Made by a program: the position numbers and the translations under genes. From Branchiostoma belcheri (lineage: Eukaryota; Chordata; Leptocardii; Amphioxiformes; Branchiostomatidae): a stretch of 64,000 bases of DNA. The notes below the pieces were generated by a model, which searched no databases, was not told the DNA's origin, and saw only the letters and a program-made list of their open reading frames with translations. This document shows, one piece after another, positions 1 through 10,431 of the stretch (within the stretch, counting starts at the first letter, position 1; each line of letters opens with the position of its first letter). The stretch is taken from contig NW_017804231.1 in assembly GCF_001625305.1 (NCBI RefSeq), positions 1,739,703 through 1,803,702 on the forward strand, given 5' to 3'.

Positions 1-1222
1 GGATACGGGAATAGAAGACCTGTACATGTTGGTTGTAATATCACGTCTTATGATCTCAAAATTTAAAACTGTATTTTGTTTTTTTGACCATCCTTTTTCG
101 GCCCATCGCATTAGAGTTAAAGACTGTGGGTATGTCTTCCGTAAAATTTACTTACTGTGGTCTTGTTTGCATTCACACGACCGTGACCAATTTGACATAT
201 ACTTAAAGACAGCGTTTTCCAATCTTTATTAATATCTTTATTTCAATATCGTACGATCCCATACCATTGGAAACCAGCTCCGCGATCTATGTAAACAACA
301 AAACAACATTTGTGACAAAACAACTCTAAAATCACAGCTAGGATCTTCCTCTCATTGGAAGTTTCTTGAATTACTAGTAAATGTTCCTGCATTACTCCAA
401 CATATCACCAGGGGGCGTAACTGTTAGAGCTTAAAACAAAACCTTTGCTAAAAAAGTAGCCTGGATTTTAAAAATATCACTGGTGATACATGTATAATAC
501 TACTATAACACTGTTTATCACTTAACAATATACTAGTATATGTAGTTGATGCACACACAAGATACAATAATAGAATTCTTGCTATGTTATATACATGTAC
601 TGTATATCATAATGATTGGCAGTACACATTGGACATTATGTTAATCAGTTAGCAGAAGGGATTTGGGTGATTTTGACTGTTTCATATAGAGTTATCCCAA
701 TTGAAGTCTGTTCACACATAAAGGTTAAACTCAAACCATAACCTTTGCTTTCCACTGATAGGTGCACTACACAGTACCCAACAAACATACCCATACAACT
801 ATTCAATAAAATATACCTTTTAGTTTTACAACAATGATATCGCTGAAACAGATAACAATGAAATATCTATGTCCACTATGTCCATTACTTGTATAATTTT
901 TTTAGTTATTATATACAACATTATCATAAAGACTCTTGCTTCCACAATTACTTGTAAAGTAGATAGTTAGTACAGTCTAAATCTTTATACATGTACAATA
1001 CAATACAGTACTAAAAAAATCATATAAATTAATACATACTAGTATTCCAGTATAACACAACAAACAAGCTGGTGTGTTGCTCCGAAGGGGACTTATACCA
1101 GCTATACAGATACAGAAATACCAGGTATGACACAGTCAAATCTATCCAAGAAGACCATCCAGAGGTCCGTTAAAATCTGGTCTATGTGGACAGGATGTCA
1201 CTTATGCACACACAGAATACTT
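1..1222. other. AT-rich intergenic DNA, no gene seen
   Basis: AT-rich sequence with short open frames only. None shows a protein-like composition, splice-site pairing or family resemblance. I see no RNA gene. It may be the distal 3' flank of the minus-strand GFOD gene or of a gene outside the window. Confidence 0.5.
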
Positions 1223-1592
1223 AGGCCACACCAATTTAATTTCTTGGTTAACGGATTTTTCTAGAAAAATAATGGAGCGGGCGGGCGAAAAAAAATAAAA
1301 TATAAAAACAGGCCTAGGCATCCTGTTATGGCCCAAAATGGTACGATAGGAGCCATGAATTCAACACACCAGGCTGGTTCAAAATTTAAACAATGAATTT
1401 TGAACTTTTAATGATACCATTGCATTGAAAGATGGAATAACTGTAACAACTAGGATGAAAACGTCTGTTCTCAACTGTTCAGGGCAAAATATGAGCATTT
1501 TGCAGTTGATTCTGGATTTTTATTTTTATTTGCAAATCAGAAAAAAATGAAGCGGCGAATCCGTTAACCAAGAAATTAAATTGGTGTGGCCT
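1223..1592. mobile_element. MITE, family A (hAT-like), complete
   Basis: A 370-bp non-coding element with perfect terminal inverted repeats of about 35 bp, beginning AGGCCACACCAATTTAATTT. It is flanked by the 8-bp near-duplications GAATACTT (1215-1222) and TAATACTT (1593-1600), differing at one base. An 8-bp target duplication fits hAT-type transposition (inference). Relatives of this family recur at least nine more times in the window, mostly decayed or with only one good end. Confidence 0.85.
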
Positions 1593-2404
1593 TAATACTT
1601 AATACACAGAATACTTAATACTTGTGTCAATGTAAATTATCTAAGGGACCACCAAAAATGGTCACATTGACCAGGTGGTCCTCTGTACTGGTGGTCACTT
1701 GTACCGTATTGGTCCCAATAAAATTATACAGTGACTAATAAAATATTGCCTATCAAGCTAACATGGCCTCTATAGTTTGCTCATACAGTATATGTAACTG
1801 TACTTTAGACGTGACTGTCTAAAGTGAATCTTAATTGCTTTCTAAGAAATCTTGAGTATATATGGATCTTGAGGAAATTTCACAACTTCTTATTATGCAT
1901 ACACAATAATTCATCAACAATACAGTAAGCATTTTGCACTGCAAAGCAATCGTTTTCATACTTTTCATCATCATACATGTACATGTGACTCATTTAAAAT
2001 CATAGTATATATAAAATATAGTTATACAGAAATGAAAAGCAAAGACAAAGTTGTTGAGTGAGGCTGACACATTTAGAAACACAACAATATTGGCACACGG
2101 ATATTTTGAACATGGTCCACTTCCAAAGGTAAAATCAACAAGGAGCACTGTAGGCCATTGTCTTGGGCAATCTATTAATATGTATTTACCACATTTATGG
2201 AATAATGATAAAATCTATGTCTTGGTCAAGGTTTTTTCCAATTTTTTGTTTGTTTGTCATTTTAGCAAACCTATGTTCACTTCCTGGTGGGATTTGACTG
2301 AAATTTTTAATGTTTTTCATGCTTTTTAAAACCAATTTTATTGGTCAAGATGACAGAATGACCATAACTTTCTTCTTTTTTTTTCACCCATCTTTGGGAA
2401 CAAT
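1593..2404. other. Intergenic DNA, no gene seen
   Basis: AT-rich sequence with no supportable coding or RNA feature. A 92-codon open frame at 2051-2329 has low-complexity composition and no family resemblance, so it is not called. Confidence 0.5.
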
Positions 2405-2598
2405 CCTAGCCTCTACCAGGCTTGAGAGGGAGATAGAGAAATTAGCCATGAAATAGACAGATGACATGCCAGGGGAGTTGGCCCACTAGAAAAGTACAGT
2501 TTGCCGCTTATTGAACCAAATTCTCTCTGGCATGTTACCTGTCTATTTGGCCAATTTAGACTCTTTCCAGTCACCCCTGAAGCCTGGTAGAGGCTAGG
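2405..2598. mobile_element. MITE, family B (CCTCTACCAGGC ends)
   Basis: About 194 bp with perfect 19-bp terminal inverted repeats, CCTAGCCTCTACCAGGCTT at the left and its complement at 2580-2598. The interior carries the phrases 'caggggagttgg' and 'ggccaattt' shared with copies at 17.3, 29.8, 34.7 and 63.5 kb. It lies just 3' of the GFOD stop codon and may be part of that gene's 3' UTR. Confidence 0.8.
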
Positions 2599-2611
2599 AA
2601 AACCCTACATT

Positions 2612-3793
2612 TCAGTGCAGCGAGACTTGGCTGTGTCTGAGAGCAGAGGACAGGAATGGGTTAGGATCAGGCTCTTCTGTCATGATGCTAACTTTCTGCC
2701 AACCTCCGTTCTCCTGGTTGGACTTACGGATGGCGTCCAACACCGTTTGCACGTAAAGCCCGTCCTCGAAAGTCGCCGCGATGTCCACGGGTTCCTGGGC
2801 CCAGCTCCGCCGATCTTCCACTTTGCCAAACGACTCCTTCAAGGCGTCCACCAATCGCAGCAGCCCCTTGAGATACGGTACCGGGAGGTCACCGGCGTGG
2901 TTCGTGATGCCCAGTTTTTTCAGGCTCGGTAGCTCATCCGTGGTGTCAGCCAATAAGATCTCCTCCTTGTAAGAGTCGTTGGTTTGTCCGTAAAGGTCGG
3001 CATCGCGCACGACTAAGCTGCCCTTTTTTCCGACGATGAGGACTTCGTGTAAGAACCGTCCTGGCATGTGAGAATTCAAAGTCACCGTCGCACACGCCCC
3101 TCTCTCCAGCTGCATCTGAAAGCTACAGAAGTCGTCGCTCGTGATGTGTCGGATGCCCCTGATCTTCTCTGTCTGCTGCAGGAAAGTCTTCAAGGTGCCC
3201 TGCACCTTTGCCGCCTTCTGATTGGTCAGGTAGGTGATGACGTCGACGATGTGTGACCCAATGGTGTTCAAGACTCCGCCTCCCATCACTTCATCGCACA
3301 TCCAGTTGTATTTCTCGTGGAGGAGACTTCCACAATGTACCCGAACTTCACAGACCAAGATCTCTCCGATTTCGTTGTCTCGAATCATCTCACGCATCTT
3401 GATGAAGGCGGGGAGGAATCGTAAGCCGTGGGTCATGAGGGACATGAGTGTCGGGTAGTATTTGGCGGCGTTGACCATCCTAAAAGCGTCAAGTTGACAC
3501 AACCCAGCCGGTCTCTCACACAGTACATGTTTACCAATCCCCAATGTTTTCACGGCGATTTGAGCATGCAAATGAGGAGGATTCTCGACACACACCACGT
3601 CCACATCCTGATGAAGCAAAACGTCGTCTACCTTACTCGTGTAGAACGGTATGTCGAGCTCCTTGGCCACCTTTTCCGCTAGATCGTTCGTTCGGCCCCA
3701 CAGAGCGGCGACTTTGAAGCCAGCAGACTGAAGAATGCAGACCATGACTTTAGACAGCGATCCTGTACCGAATACGCCCACCCCTGGCAGCAT
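2612..3793 (-). CDS. GFOD: Glucose-fructose oxidoreductase domain-containing protein (GFOD1/GFOD2 type)
   Basis: A single-exon frame of 393 residues from the second ATG, close to the usual length of GFOD1/GFOD2. The N-terminus [13 protein letters not shown] is the Rossmann nucleotide-binding glycine motif (about residues 4-12). The motif CERPAG lies near residue 91, followed by the C-terminal alpha/beta domain of the Gfo/Idh/MocA family. I chose the ATG at 3793 because the upstream in-frame ATG (3811, MPDKVK) is separated from it by a one-base deletion in the second copy, while MLPG is the conserved family start. The GFOD physiological substrate is poorly known, so no reaction is asserted. 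GFOD1 versus GFOD2 cannot be settled by eye; amphioxus may have a single pre-duplication gene. Confidence 0.93.
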   Translation of the reverse strand: MLPGVGVFGTGSLSKVMVCILQSAGFKVAALWGRTNDLAEKVAKELDIPFYTSKVDDVLLHQDVDVVCVENPPHLHAQIAVKTLGIGKHVLCERPAGLCQLDAFRMVNAAKYYPTLMSLMTHGLRFLPAFIKMREMIRDNEIGEILVCEVRVHCGSLLHEKYNWMCDEVMGGGVLNTIGSHIVDVITYLTNQKAAKVQGTLKTFLQQTEKIRGIRHITSDDFCSFQMQLERGACATVTLNSHMPGRFLHEVLIVGKKGSLVVRDADLYGQTNDSYKEEILLADTTDELPSLKKLGITNHAGDLPVPYLKGLLRLVDALKESFGKVEDRRSWAQEPVDIAATFEDGLYVQTVLDAIRKSNQENGGWQKVSIMTEEPDPNPFLSSALRHSQVSLH

Positions 3794-4134
3794 TTTCACC
3801 TTGTCTGGCATAGCTAGTAAAGCTACAGTTTACCTGCGTTCCTTCACGGGGCTGTCAGCGACGAAAGTCGCTCAATAAAGGCTTACAAACGGCGAAGTCT
3901 CGACGTTCTCTTCTTTTTCTCACCACCGGCGGCCATCTTAGCTTGCTCCAAAGGTCAACATTGATTAGGGGCGTGGCATCACGACAGTTGTTGTAAACAA
4001 AACTGTCAGACAACACATGCCATGCAAATTAGCATTTCTTTTTAGGAAAAAAACAGGGTAAGCCATTTTTGAAGAGAGACAATGCACTGCCTTCCTTCAA
4101 ATGTCGTATTTTCCTACATGTCTCGAAGATGAAA
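3236..4134. repeat. Duplicated block, copy 1 (GFOD 5' part plus upstream)
   Basis: Nearly identical to 5949-6841, with a handful of substitutions and 1-4 bp indels over about 0.9 kb. The identity runs through coding and upstream non-coding DNA alike. That suggests very recent duplication or two alleles placed side by side. Confidence 0.9.
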
Positions 4135-4142
4135 GCCTGTGG

Positions 4143-4404
4143 CTATTGACAGGATCGTCCTGTCAATAGCAGAAAATTTTGCACTGCTGACAGGACGATC
4201 CTGTCAATAGCAGAAAATTTTGCACTGCTGACAGGACGATCCTGTCAATAGCAGAAAATATTGCACTGCTGACAGGATCGTCCTGTCAATAGCAGAAAAT
4301 ATTGCACTGCTGACAGGATCGTCCTGTCAGTAGCAGAAAATATTGCACTGCTGACAGGATTTTTCCTGTCAGCAGTGCAATATTTTCTGCTATTGACAGG
4401 ATCG
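4143..4404. repeat. Palindromic 41-bp minisatellite
   Basis: About five head-to-tail 41-bp units. Each carries a 17-bp palindrome-like core, GACAGGATCGTCCTGTC or GACAGGACGATCCTGTC, followed by AATAGCAGAAAATTTTGCAC and TGCT. The last unit is inverted, so the block starts and ends with the same word GCTATTGACAGGATCG. It is present only beside GFOD copy 1; at the matching point copy 2 (6841) continues into unrelated sequence. Confidence 0.9.
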
Positions 4405-4887
4405 ATAAAATTTTTATTTCATACTGGAAATTTTGGGTTCGTGTAGGTCTTATGTAGGTGTTATTACTAGTATGTATGCTATTAGGCCATTTTTTACGAT
4501 CCTGCGCTGCGGCCCCTGCAGATCGTCGTGCGTACATTGATCCCCCGCTCGGTAGCGCCCTTTATTTCGGCCAATTTCTACTATTTTTCCAGCGATCCGC
4601 GGTGCCTGGTAGAGGCTAGTCGGGGCGACAGTAAGCCATTACGGCCGGCGCCGCGGGAATGACACAGCGGGCCACCGGCGGGTACGAGACAGCGCGTCGG
4701 GGTGAAAGTGGGGTGAAAGGATGGCGGACAAGGTCTACTCGAAACCTTACCCTGCAATGGGGGGCGGGGGGGGGGATTTTGGCCAATCACAGCTCGCAAA
4801 AAGTTTGCCCGCCTGTTTACTCGAAAAACCGCCTGAAAAAAAACTTCACTGGGGACCACGGCTAGCACGGGGCCAGTCGGAGCCACA
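4405..4887. other. GC-rich upstream region with a family B MITE end
   Basis: Contains a single family B MITE terminus (GCCTGGTAGAGGCTAG, near 4602-4618) and then GC-rich sequence including a G-run near 4757-4776. It directly precedes the possible exon starting at 4888 and could be its promoter or 5' UTR, which is an inference from position only. Confidence 0.4.
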
Positions 4888-5132
4888 ATGCTAAAGGCTG
4901 GAGACAAGTTCTCCACATGGCAGGAGTTCACGGCTGTGCTGAACGAGTACCAGGCAGTAAATCTCGTCCAGCTCAGCAAAGTATGTAGCAAGACCGTGGA
5001 GGCGAGAAACCGCCGGCTGCCTGAAGGGGCTCCGAAGTTCCCATCATCACATGTGTATGCCATGGCGGAGTTTGCCTGCATTCACGGGGGGAAGCCAAGA
5101 TCGCGGAGCACGGGAATAAGGCCGAACCAGTC
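4888..5132 (+). CDS. Possible first exon of a ZSWIM3/FAR1-like (MULE-derived) protein, partial
   Basis: An 81-codon open stretch starts at ATG 4888 and ends at a strong donor (TC|GTAAGT, 5133). It begins MLKAGDKFSTWQEF, continues with a KTVEARNRRLP-like stretch, and ends with CIHGGKPRSRSTGIRPNQ. The pattern of an aromatic-rich F.T..EF...L..Y opening, then a CxxGGKPRxRSTGxRPNQ turn, resembles the N-terminal FAR1/GCM-like zinc-binding region of ZSWIM3-type and MULE-transposase-derived proteins. This is judged from memory without a search. No following exon is recognisable before the N gap at 5928, so the gene is incomplete here, a domesticated fragment, or a relic. It lies wholly between the two GFOD copies. 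Confidence 0.5.
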
Positions 5133-5927
5133 GTAAGTACATATCATCATCATGATCATAAGTACACAATCATACCAAAGTTAGCAAAATATCTTGTTTC
5201 TTGGGATTTTGTGTTGTTTCTTTGTTGTTGTTGTTGTTTTGGGGTCCATAAACATACACCTCTGTATGCACCATGCCGTCAAAAAATGGCGGGACCGCTT
5301 ACTGGTCGGCAAGTGTCGGCACAAAATCTGGATTTCTAAGGAATGCTGACACAGCCCCCAGAGAGAAAAAAATGCTGGGCAATGTCAGGCTGATTTAGTA
5401 CCTATGGGGCCAAGCGCTGACAAATTCCCTCCGTGGCAAATCTGGAAGGCAGCTCATGTAAGAAGGGGAAAATGTCATATTTTTCTTCTCAGATTTTCTG
5501 TACCTTTAGCGCGTACAAGGTGCTAATCGTTTCTGTTGTTTACCAGCTATGCCCAGTGGGGGAAATGATACTATCCCATCATCCTTTGCAATACACATCC
5601 CACAACACGTGTCCCAGATGGCTGACTGTCAGCACCAGACATATAGTCTTGTCATGTTTCCTTTAAAAGTGCAGCAATGGCAACAATTTGACCAGTAATT
5701 TTTGGTTCTTTGAATTATCAAAGGACTCAAGTAGTGTATGAGGCTATCTGACTTTTGTAACTTATGTACAACTTCTTACATTGTGTCTTAAACATTTATG
5801 CAAAATTTGCTTCAAAAATGGTGCTCAAACTTCACCAAACTAAAGTGCTTTTCTACAAACTCTGTTGATTGGTGATATTATACATCTTGTGCATCAGAAA
5901 ACCCCAAATGCACCAAAAAGCACCCAC
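5133..5927. other. Intergenic or intronic DNA up to the gap
   Basis: No second exon for the 4888 frame and no other gene is recognisable. The stretch ends at the run of Ns. Confidence 0.4.
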
Positions 5928-5947
5928 NNNNNNNNNNNNNNNNNNNN
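5928..5947. other. Assembly gap (20 N)
   Basis: A run of 20 N. Its length is a placeholder size, so the real distance is unknown. It truncates the second GFOD copy. Confidence 0.99.
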
Positions 5948-5948
5948 G

Positions 5949-6506
5949 GATGACGTCGACGATGTGTGACCCAATGGTGTTCAAGACTCCGCCTCCCATC
6001 ACTTCATCACACATCCAGTTGTATTTCTCGTGGAGGAGACTTCCACAGTGTACCCGAACTTCACAGACCAAGATCTCTCCGATTTCGTTGTCTCGAATCA
6101 TCTCACGCATCTTGATGAAGGCGGGGAGGAATCGTAAGCCGTGGGTCATGAGGGACATGAGTGTCGGGTAGTATTTGGCGGCGTTGACCATCCTAAAAGC
6201 GTCAAGTTGACACAACCCAGCCGGTCTCTCACACAGTACATGTTTACCAATCCCCAATGTTTTCACGGCGATTTGAGCATGCAAATGAGGAGGATTCTCG
6301 ACACACACCACGTCCACATCCTGATGAAGCAAAACGTCGTCTACCTTACTCGTGTAGAACGGTATGTCGAGCTCCTTGGCCACCTTTTCCGCTAGATCGT
6401 TGGTTCGGCCCCACAGAGCGGCGACTTTGAAGCCAGCAGACTGAAGAATGCAGACCATGACTTTAGACAGCGATCCTGTACCGAATACGCCCACCCCTGG
6501 CAGCAT
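5949..6506 (-). pseudogene. GFOD: GFOD copy 2, 5' part only, cut by the assembly gap
   Basis: Encodes the same first ~185 residues as the complete GFOD gene, from MLPGVG at 6506 down to the gap. It includes the Rossmann motif and CERPAG. Past the gap the frame runs into unrelated DNA, so the rest of the gene is missing. Differences from copy 1 are few; one is a missing T in the tract just upstream of MLPG, which removes the alternative upstream start. I think this is the other allele retained in the assembly rather than a second gene, but a genuine recent partial duplication gives the same picture. Confidence 0.8.
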
Positions 6507-6841
6507 TTCACCTTGTCTGGCATAGCTAGTAAAGCTACAGTTTACCTGCGTTCCTTCACGGGCTGTCAGCGACGAAAGTCGCTCAATAAAGGCTTACAAA
6601 CGGCGAAGTCTCGGCGTTCTCTCCTTTTTTCTCACCACCGGCGGCCATCTTGCTCCAAAGGTCAACATTGATTAGGGGCGTGGCATCACGACAGTTGTTG
6701 TAAACAAAACTGTCAGACAACACATGCCATGCAAATTAGCATGTCTTTTTAGGACAAAAATAGGGTAAGCCATTTTTGAAGAGAGACAATGCACTGCCTT
6801 CCTTCAAATGTCGTATTTTCCTACATGTCTCGAAGATGAAA
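5949..6841. repeat. Duplicated block, copy 2
   Basis: Matches 3236-4134 almost base for base, then diverges abruptly at 6842, where copy 1 enters the 41-bp minisatellite. Confidence 0.9.
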
Positions 6842-8406
6842 TGTAAAACATATTTTACGACAGTTGACATTTTGAGGTAGGAAACCGCATGATTTGGATG
6901 GGTACACTTTATCAATCGGGAACGTAAGTATAAATATGATTTGAAAAATAAATAAAGTAAATTACATCGCTTAACATAATGATTTAGCTACATTAGTCCA
7001 AAATTTACCTAGATTTTTTCCAGATTTTGGTATTTTTTTGTAGTTGTTCTCGATATTTCCTGCCAGAGTCTTCCCTACCCAACAATGGACTAGTCCGATT
7101 ATGAAACCAGTCCTGCGGGAGGGTGTATGGCTGCGTCACTGAAAATTCTCTTCAGGAACCTGACATTTTGGCCGCGCTACTCTGCCCAGGTGAAGTTTTA
7201 AAACCTCCGAATGGGTAACGAGAGCTCTACCGTGAGTTTAACCTCTCTGTTGTGCATATTTGGGGCCGTGAGGGGCGCCGGTTACGGCTACAAGGCGACT
7301 TTGCAGAGCGTGCACCAATGCTCGCCTTACGAAACTTCTGTCAGCTACGATTATGAAAGAAGAGTACGCATGAAATATATAACTTTTTCTCGCTCCTTCT
7401 TGTTGCCAGCTGTCGTATTTATCAAATTATAGATCGTTCCTGACCTAAGGTGTGGAAATTCTGTGGTGTCTAAGTCTGGCTTTTCTATTTCAAAGTTTCG
7501 TTGTATTGTGTTTTCTTCATGTTTCAACGTGATTTCTAGTGATGCCTACTTGTTTTAGGCTTTGAAATGACATTTATAATTTTATTTTCATTCGAAATGA
7601 ATGTTGATCGTTACTTATAATATATACGTAGTGCATATAAATCATTGTTTACTATGGGAAATGAAATAGTTTACACGTACATACAAAGAAACAATGGGCT
7701 TAGTCACTTCGGCTATTTTTGGCAGGTGTCGGCTTATTTCGTAACGTCCCGCCATACGTCACAACCCTCCTATTTACATAAAAGACTTCCTCAATACAAG
7801 GAAGAGTTGTTGAGTCAGTTCTGACTTGCAGTTGTCTACCTAGTGTAAGTTCCGTTTAATCCTAAGCCAAGGAACTTTGTAAGTTTCAACCATAGGGAAA
7901 GTTATCTCTAAGTTTAAGGTTTGTGTCATGATTATGTTACATCTCATGTTATGTTTGTTTTGTCTGATCGGTAAGCTGCCTTTACTCCGTACATACAAAT
8001 TTTGTACAGTAGGTACAAGCTACCAAAGACTGTCTTGTTTTATTCATTACCATACATCCCTATTTTATGTGCTTTGGTGTGAAAAGTTTTGGACTTAAAT
8101 AATACCTGGTTCAGACTTACATGTTCTGATTTCACTTTCACTTTTCAGTGTATTTTGTACCTACAAGCATAGATACATGTACTTCCTTGTCAGAGGACAG
8201 TTAAGAGCTTGACTTCTAACTTCAAATCTAAGCAATAATCTTTATTTTTGTTGTACAAGAGATAGTTCTCACCTAGGACTTTTGACAAATCATTACAGTC
8301 CTCTTCAATGTCTTGTGTTGGAAGGAAAGTTTTAAGTTAACTTAAAAGATGTAACTGCCAACACAGATGGACTTTCATGACATATCTTATTTTTGTTGTT
8401 GGACAG
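6842..8406. other. Upstream region of the MsrA gene
   Basis: No protein-coding gene is certain here. It contains the possible alternative first coding exon at 7211-7231 and a possible 5' UTR exon ending at the donor near 7844 (TAGT|GTAAGT). The 3' edge (8401-8406, TTGGACAG) is a good splice acceptor directly before the MsrA start. Confidence 0.45.
7211..7231 (+). CDS. Possible alternative first coding exon of MsrA
   Basis: ATG followed by six codons (MGNESST) and a donor C|GTGAGT at 7232. Joined to the acceptor at 8406 it stays in frame through the bases before the 8422 ATG, giving MGNESSTLAPSNMPRIEP. A Gly-2/Ser-6 start of this type can be an N-myristoylation signal, and mammalian MsrA is known to be myristoylated. 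In-frame joining would occur by chance about one time in three, so this is only a hypothesis. Confidence 0.25.
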
Positions 8407-8421
8407 TTGGCTCCATCCAAC

Positions 8422-9972
8422 ATGCCGCGTATAGAACCGGACGTGGTGACGGAGACGGCGACGTTCGCCATGAGCTGATTCTGGTTCCCCGAGGCGCAGT
8501 TCGGCTGTGCTGAGGGGGTGATCCGCACCAAGGTTGGCTACACCGGAGGCACCAAGGTCATGCCAACCTACCACGCACTGTGAGTCCTAAACGTACTTAG
8601 AGCTGTATACATGAATAGATTTTAGGTACAACTTAGTATACAGGTTTAGGTACAGGTCCTGTTCCTGTACCGGAACCAGGCTGTAGGTGTTAACTAAGCC
8701 TGCAGTAATCTGGATTCTAGCATAACCCATAAGGTACCAGCTATATACCCATTTTGGGCCACAAATAAGCATATAATTAGTTAAACTTGATACCAATACA
8801 GTACAGTGCTTAATTTTTGCGGTCCAGTACGGGTATGATCTAAACTGTTAACATCCTGTTTCTACTGAACTTCCTGGTGACCACTCTAAGAGCCAGCTTG
8901 TCACGCAGGCCTAAAGTTAAACATTAACTTCCTTTTGGCTCCATATGAAGTTACATCATCTTAAGCAAGTCATTGTTTCATGAGAGTAACTGTTGCATCA
9001 TCCATGTTATTGTTGCTGTGAAACTGACTATTTGAGAACTTTCATCAAAATGAATCATGAAAATATCTACATTGTTGGAGCCAAAATGGTAGTTTTTAGA
9101 CAGATCTAGACTACACTGTTACTGTCAAAGACATTATTTTTTTAGCTGCCACCTCTAATGTATTAGAGAACATGTCTATTTTTCTCAGACTGCACCCTTC
9201 CTACCGCAAACTTAAAGTAATTTACACTATTTGTTGTTTTTGTTATTGTTTACACAGCGGAGACCACACCGAGTCAGTCCAGATCCAGTACGACCCCAAA
9301 CAGACCTCCTACGCAAACCTTCTCAAGATCTTCTGGCAGAACCACGACCCCTCCGCCTGCGTCTCTCGCCAGTACATGTCCGCCATTTTCTACCACGACG
9401 ACAACCAGAAGGCCCTGGCAGAGGAAACGATGAAGAAGGAGTCGGAGAACAGGAAGCGTCCCATCCAGACGAAGATCGTTGGAGCCGAGCGTTTTTACGA
9501 CGCTGAAGAGTATGTGTTTGTGTTTTGTACCATCTATCTCCTAGCCTGTGTTACAGGTATTTTCAGAAGCAGTTTTTTTCTTCAGTAAACTGGATGAAAT
9601 ATTTGTCAACAAGAAAATGGGTGAACAGTTTGAATCTTTTGCTAGGGTTAGTCAGGAAACCAGAAACACAACATTTTTCTTAGACTTAAACCAGGATAAG
9701 AAGCATTATATTATCCTTTGATTGAAGGATTTCATCTGACTCGTTTCAGCTACCATCAGAAGTACCTGCTCCGTCAACAGCGAGGGCTCTTCAACAGCCT
9801 GGAGCTGTCCCAGAAGGAAGTCATCAATTCTCACATCGCCGCGCGGCTCAACGGTTACGTCGGCGGATACGGCAGCCCGAAAAACTTCGAAAAGGAGCTG
9901 CCCAACCTCGGTCTGAGTGTAGAGCAGGCTAACTATATGAACCAGTTGATTGGCCGTGGGCCGATGAGTTAG
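8422..9972 (+). CDS. MSRA: Peptide-methionine (S)-S-oxide reductase A, selenocysteine form
   Basis: Three coding exons, 8422-8579, 9258-9509 and 9750-9972, have clean GT-AG borders and keep frame (633 nt, 210 residues with the TGA read through). The enzyme reduces methionine-S-sulfoxide in proteins. The family motif GCFWGxE appears here as M-S-TGA-F-W-F-P-E: the TGA at 8476-8478 replaces the catalytic Cys codon (residue 19), and the catalytic Glu is kept at residue 24. Other MsrA landmarks are GVIRTKVGYTGG, LGDHTESVQIQYDP, HDPSACVSRQ and YGSPKNFEKELP. Codons on both sides of the TGA are conserved, so this is not a random stop. A SECIS-like hairpin lies in the 3' UTR at 10967-11043. A conventional gene finder would truncate this gene or begin it downstream. 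An inactivated pseudogene is unlikely given the three intact exons. Confidence 0.92.
8476..8478 (+). other. TGA codon read as selenocysteine (residue 19)
   Basis: The in-frame TGA stands exactly where the catalytic nucleophile Cys of MsrA is expected, directly before Phe-Trp. The reading frame continues with conserved MsrA sequence for 191 more residues. Confidence 0.9.
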
Positions 9973-10204
9973 ATGTTACGTAAACAAACCATGAAAGAGG
10001 AAATGCATTATTAATGTATCAAAAGGAGTTTAGAAGATGAAGAAATATCAGTCAACATTCATGATCAGTTATGAAAAAAAAATTATTTGCCAGTATTAGT
10101 ATGCTGCTTTTGTCTCCAGCTTTTACAATGAGCCATAGCAAAGCTGCACTGCACTTCTGAGTATGAGAAAAGCATTACGATTCAAGTTCCATCAGTTTAA
10201 TTTG

Positions 10205-10431
10205 AAAGGCATCCAATGCAATTTCAGGGCGGCAAGACAAAAAATAGGAGGAAATTCTGGTAAACCGTATCAACATTTCCTGTCATTATTCAATACTTGA
10301 AGCATTAGAAATAGCCCAAATACAGCTATGTGAGAAGTCCCTTCATTTTATGGGCACCACCCATAAATAGCTAGAAACAGGCTATTATACAATACAAACA
10401 ACTGCCCCCTGAAATTGCATTGGATGCCTTT
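10205..10431. mobile_element. MITE, family F (AAAGGCATCCAATGCAATTT ends), inside the MsrA 3' UTR
   Basis: A 227-bp element whose ends are inverted copies of AAAGGCATCCAATGCAATTT plus CAGG. The interior is AT-rich and non-coding. Relatives are at 32.7-33.0, 40.6-41.0, 48.2, 50.8 and 62.3 kb. I see no clear target-site duplication. Confidence 0.8.

Noticed and set aside
2615-3682. Plus-strand open frames opposite the GFOD gene
   Set aside because: They are shadows of the GC-rich minus-strand coding exon and have no protein-like features.
4581-5081. A 166-codon minus-strand open frame opposite the 4888 exon
   Set aside because: Low-information composition in GC-rich DNA; the plus-strand frame shows the family-like motif and a donor.
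8332-8574. Reading the TGA in MsrA as a true stop, or the gene as a pseudogene
   Set aside because: All three exons are otherwise intact, the TGA is exactly at the catalytic position, and a SECIS-like hairpin is present downstream.
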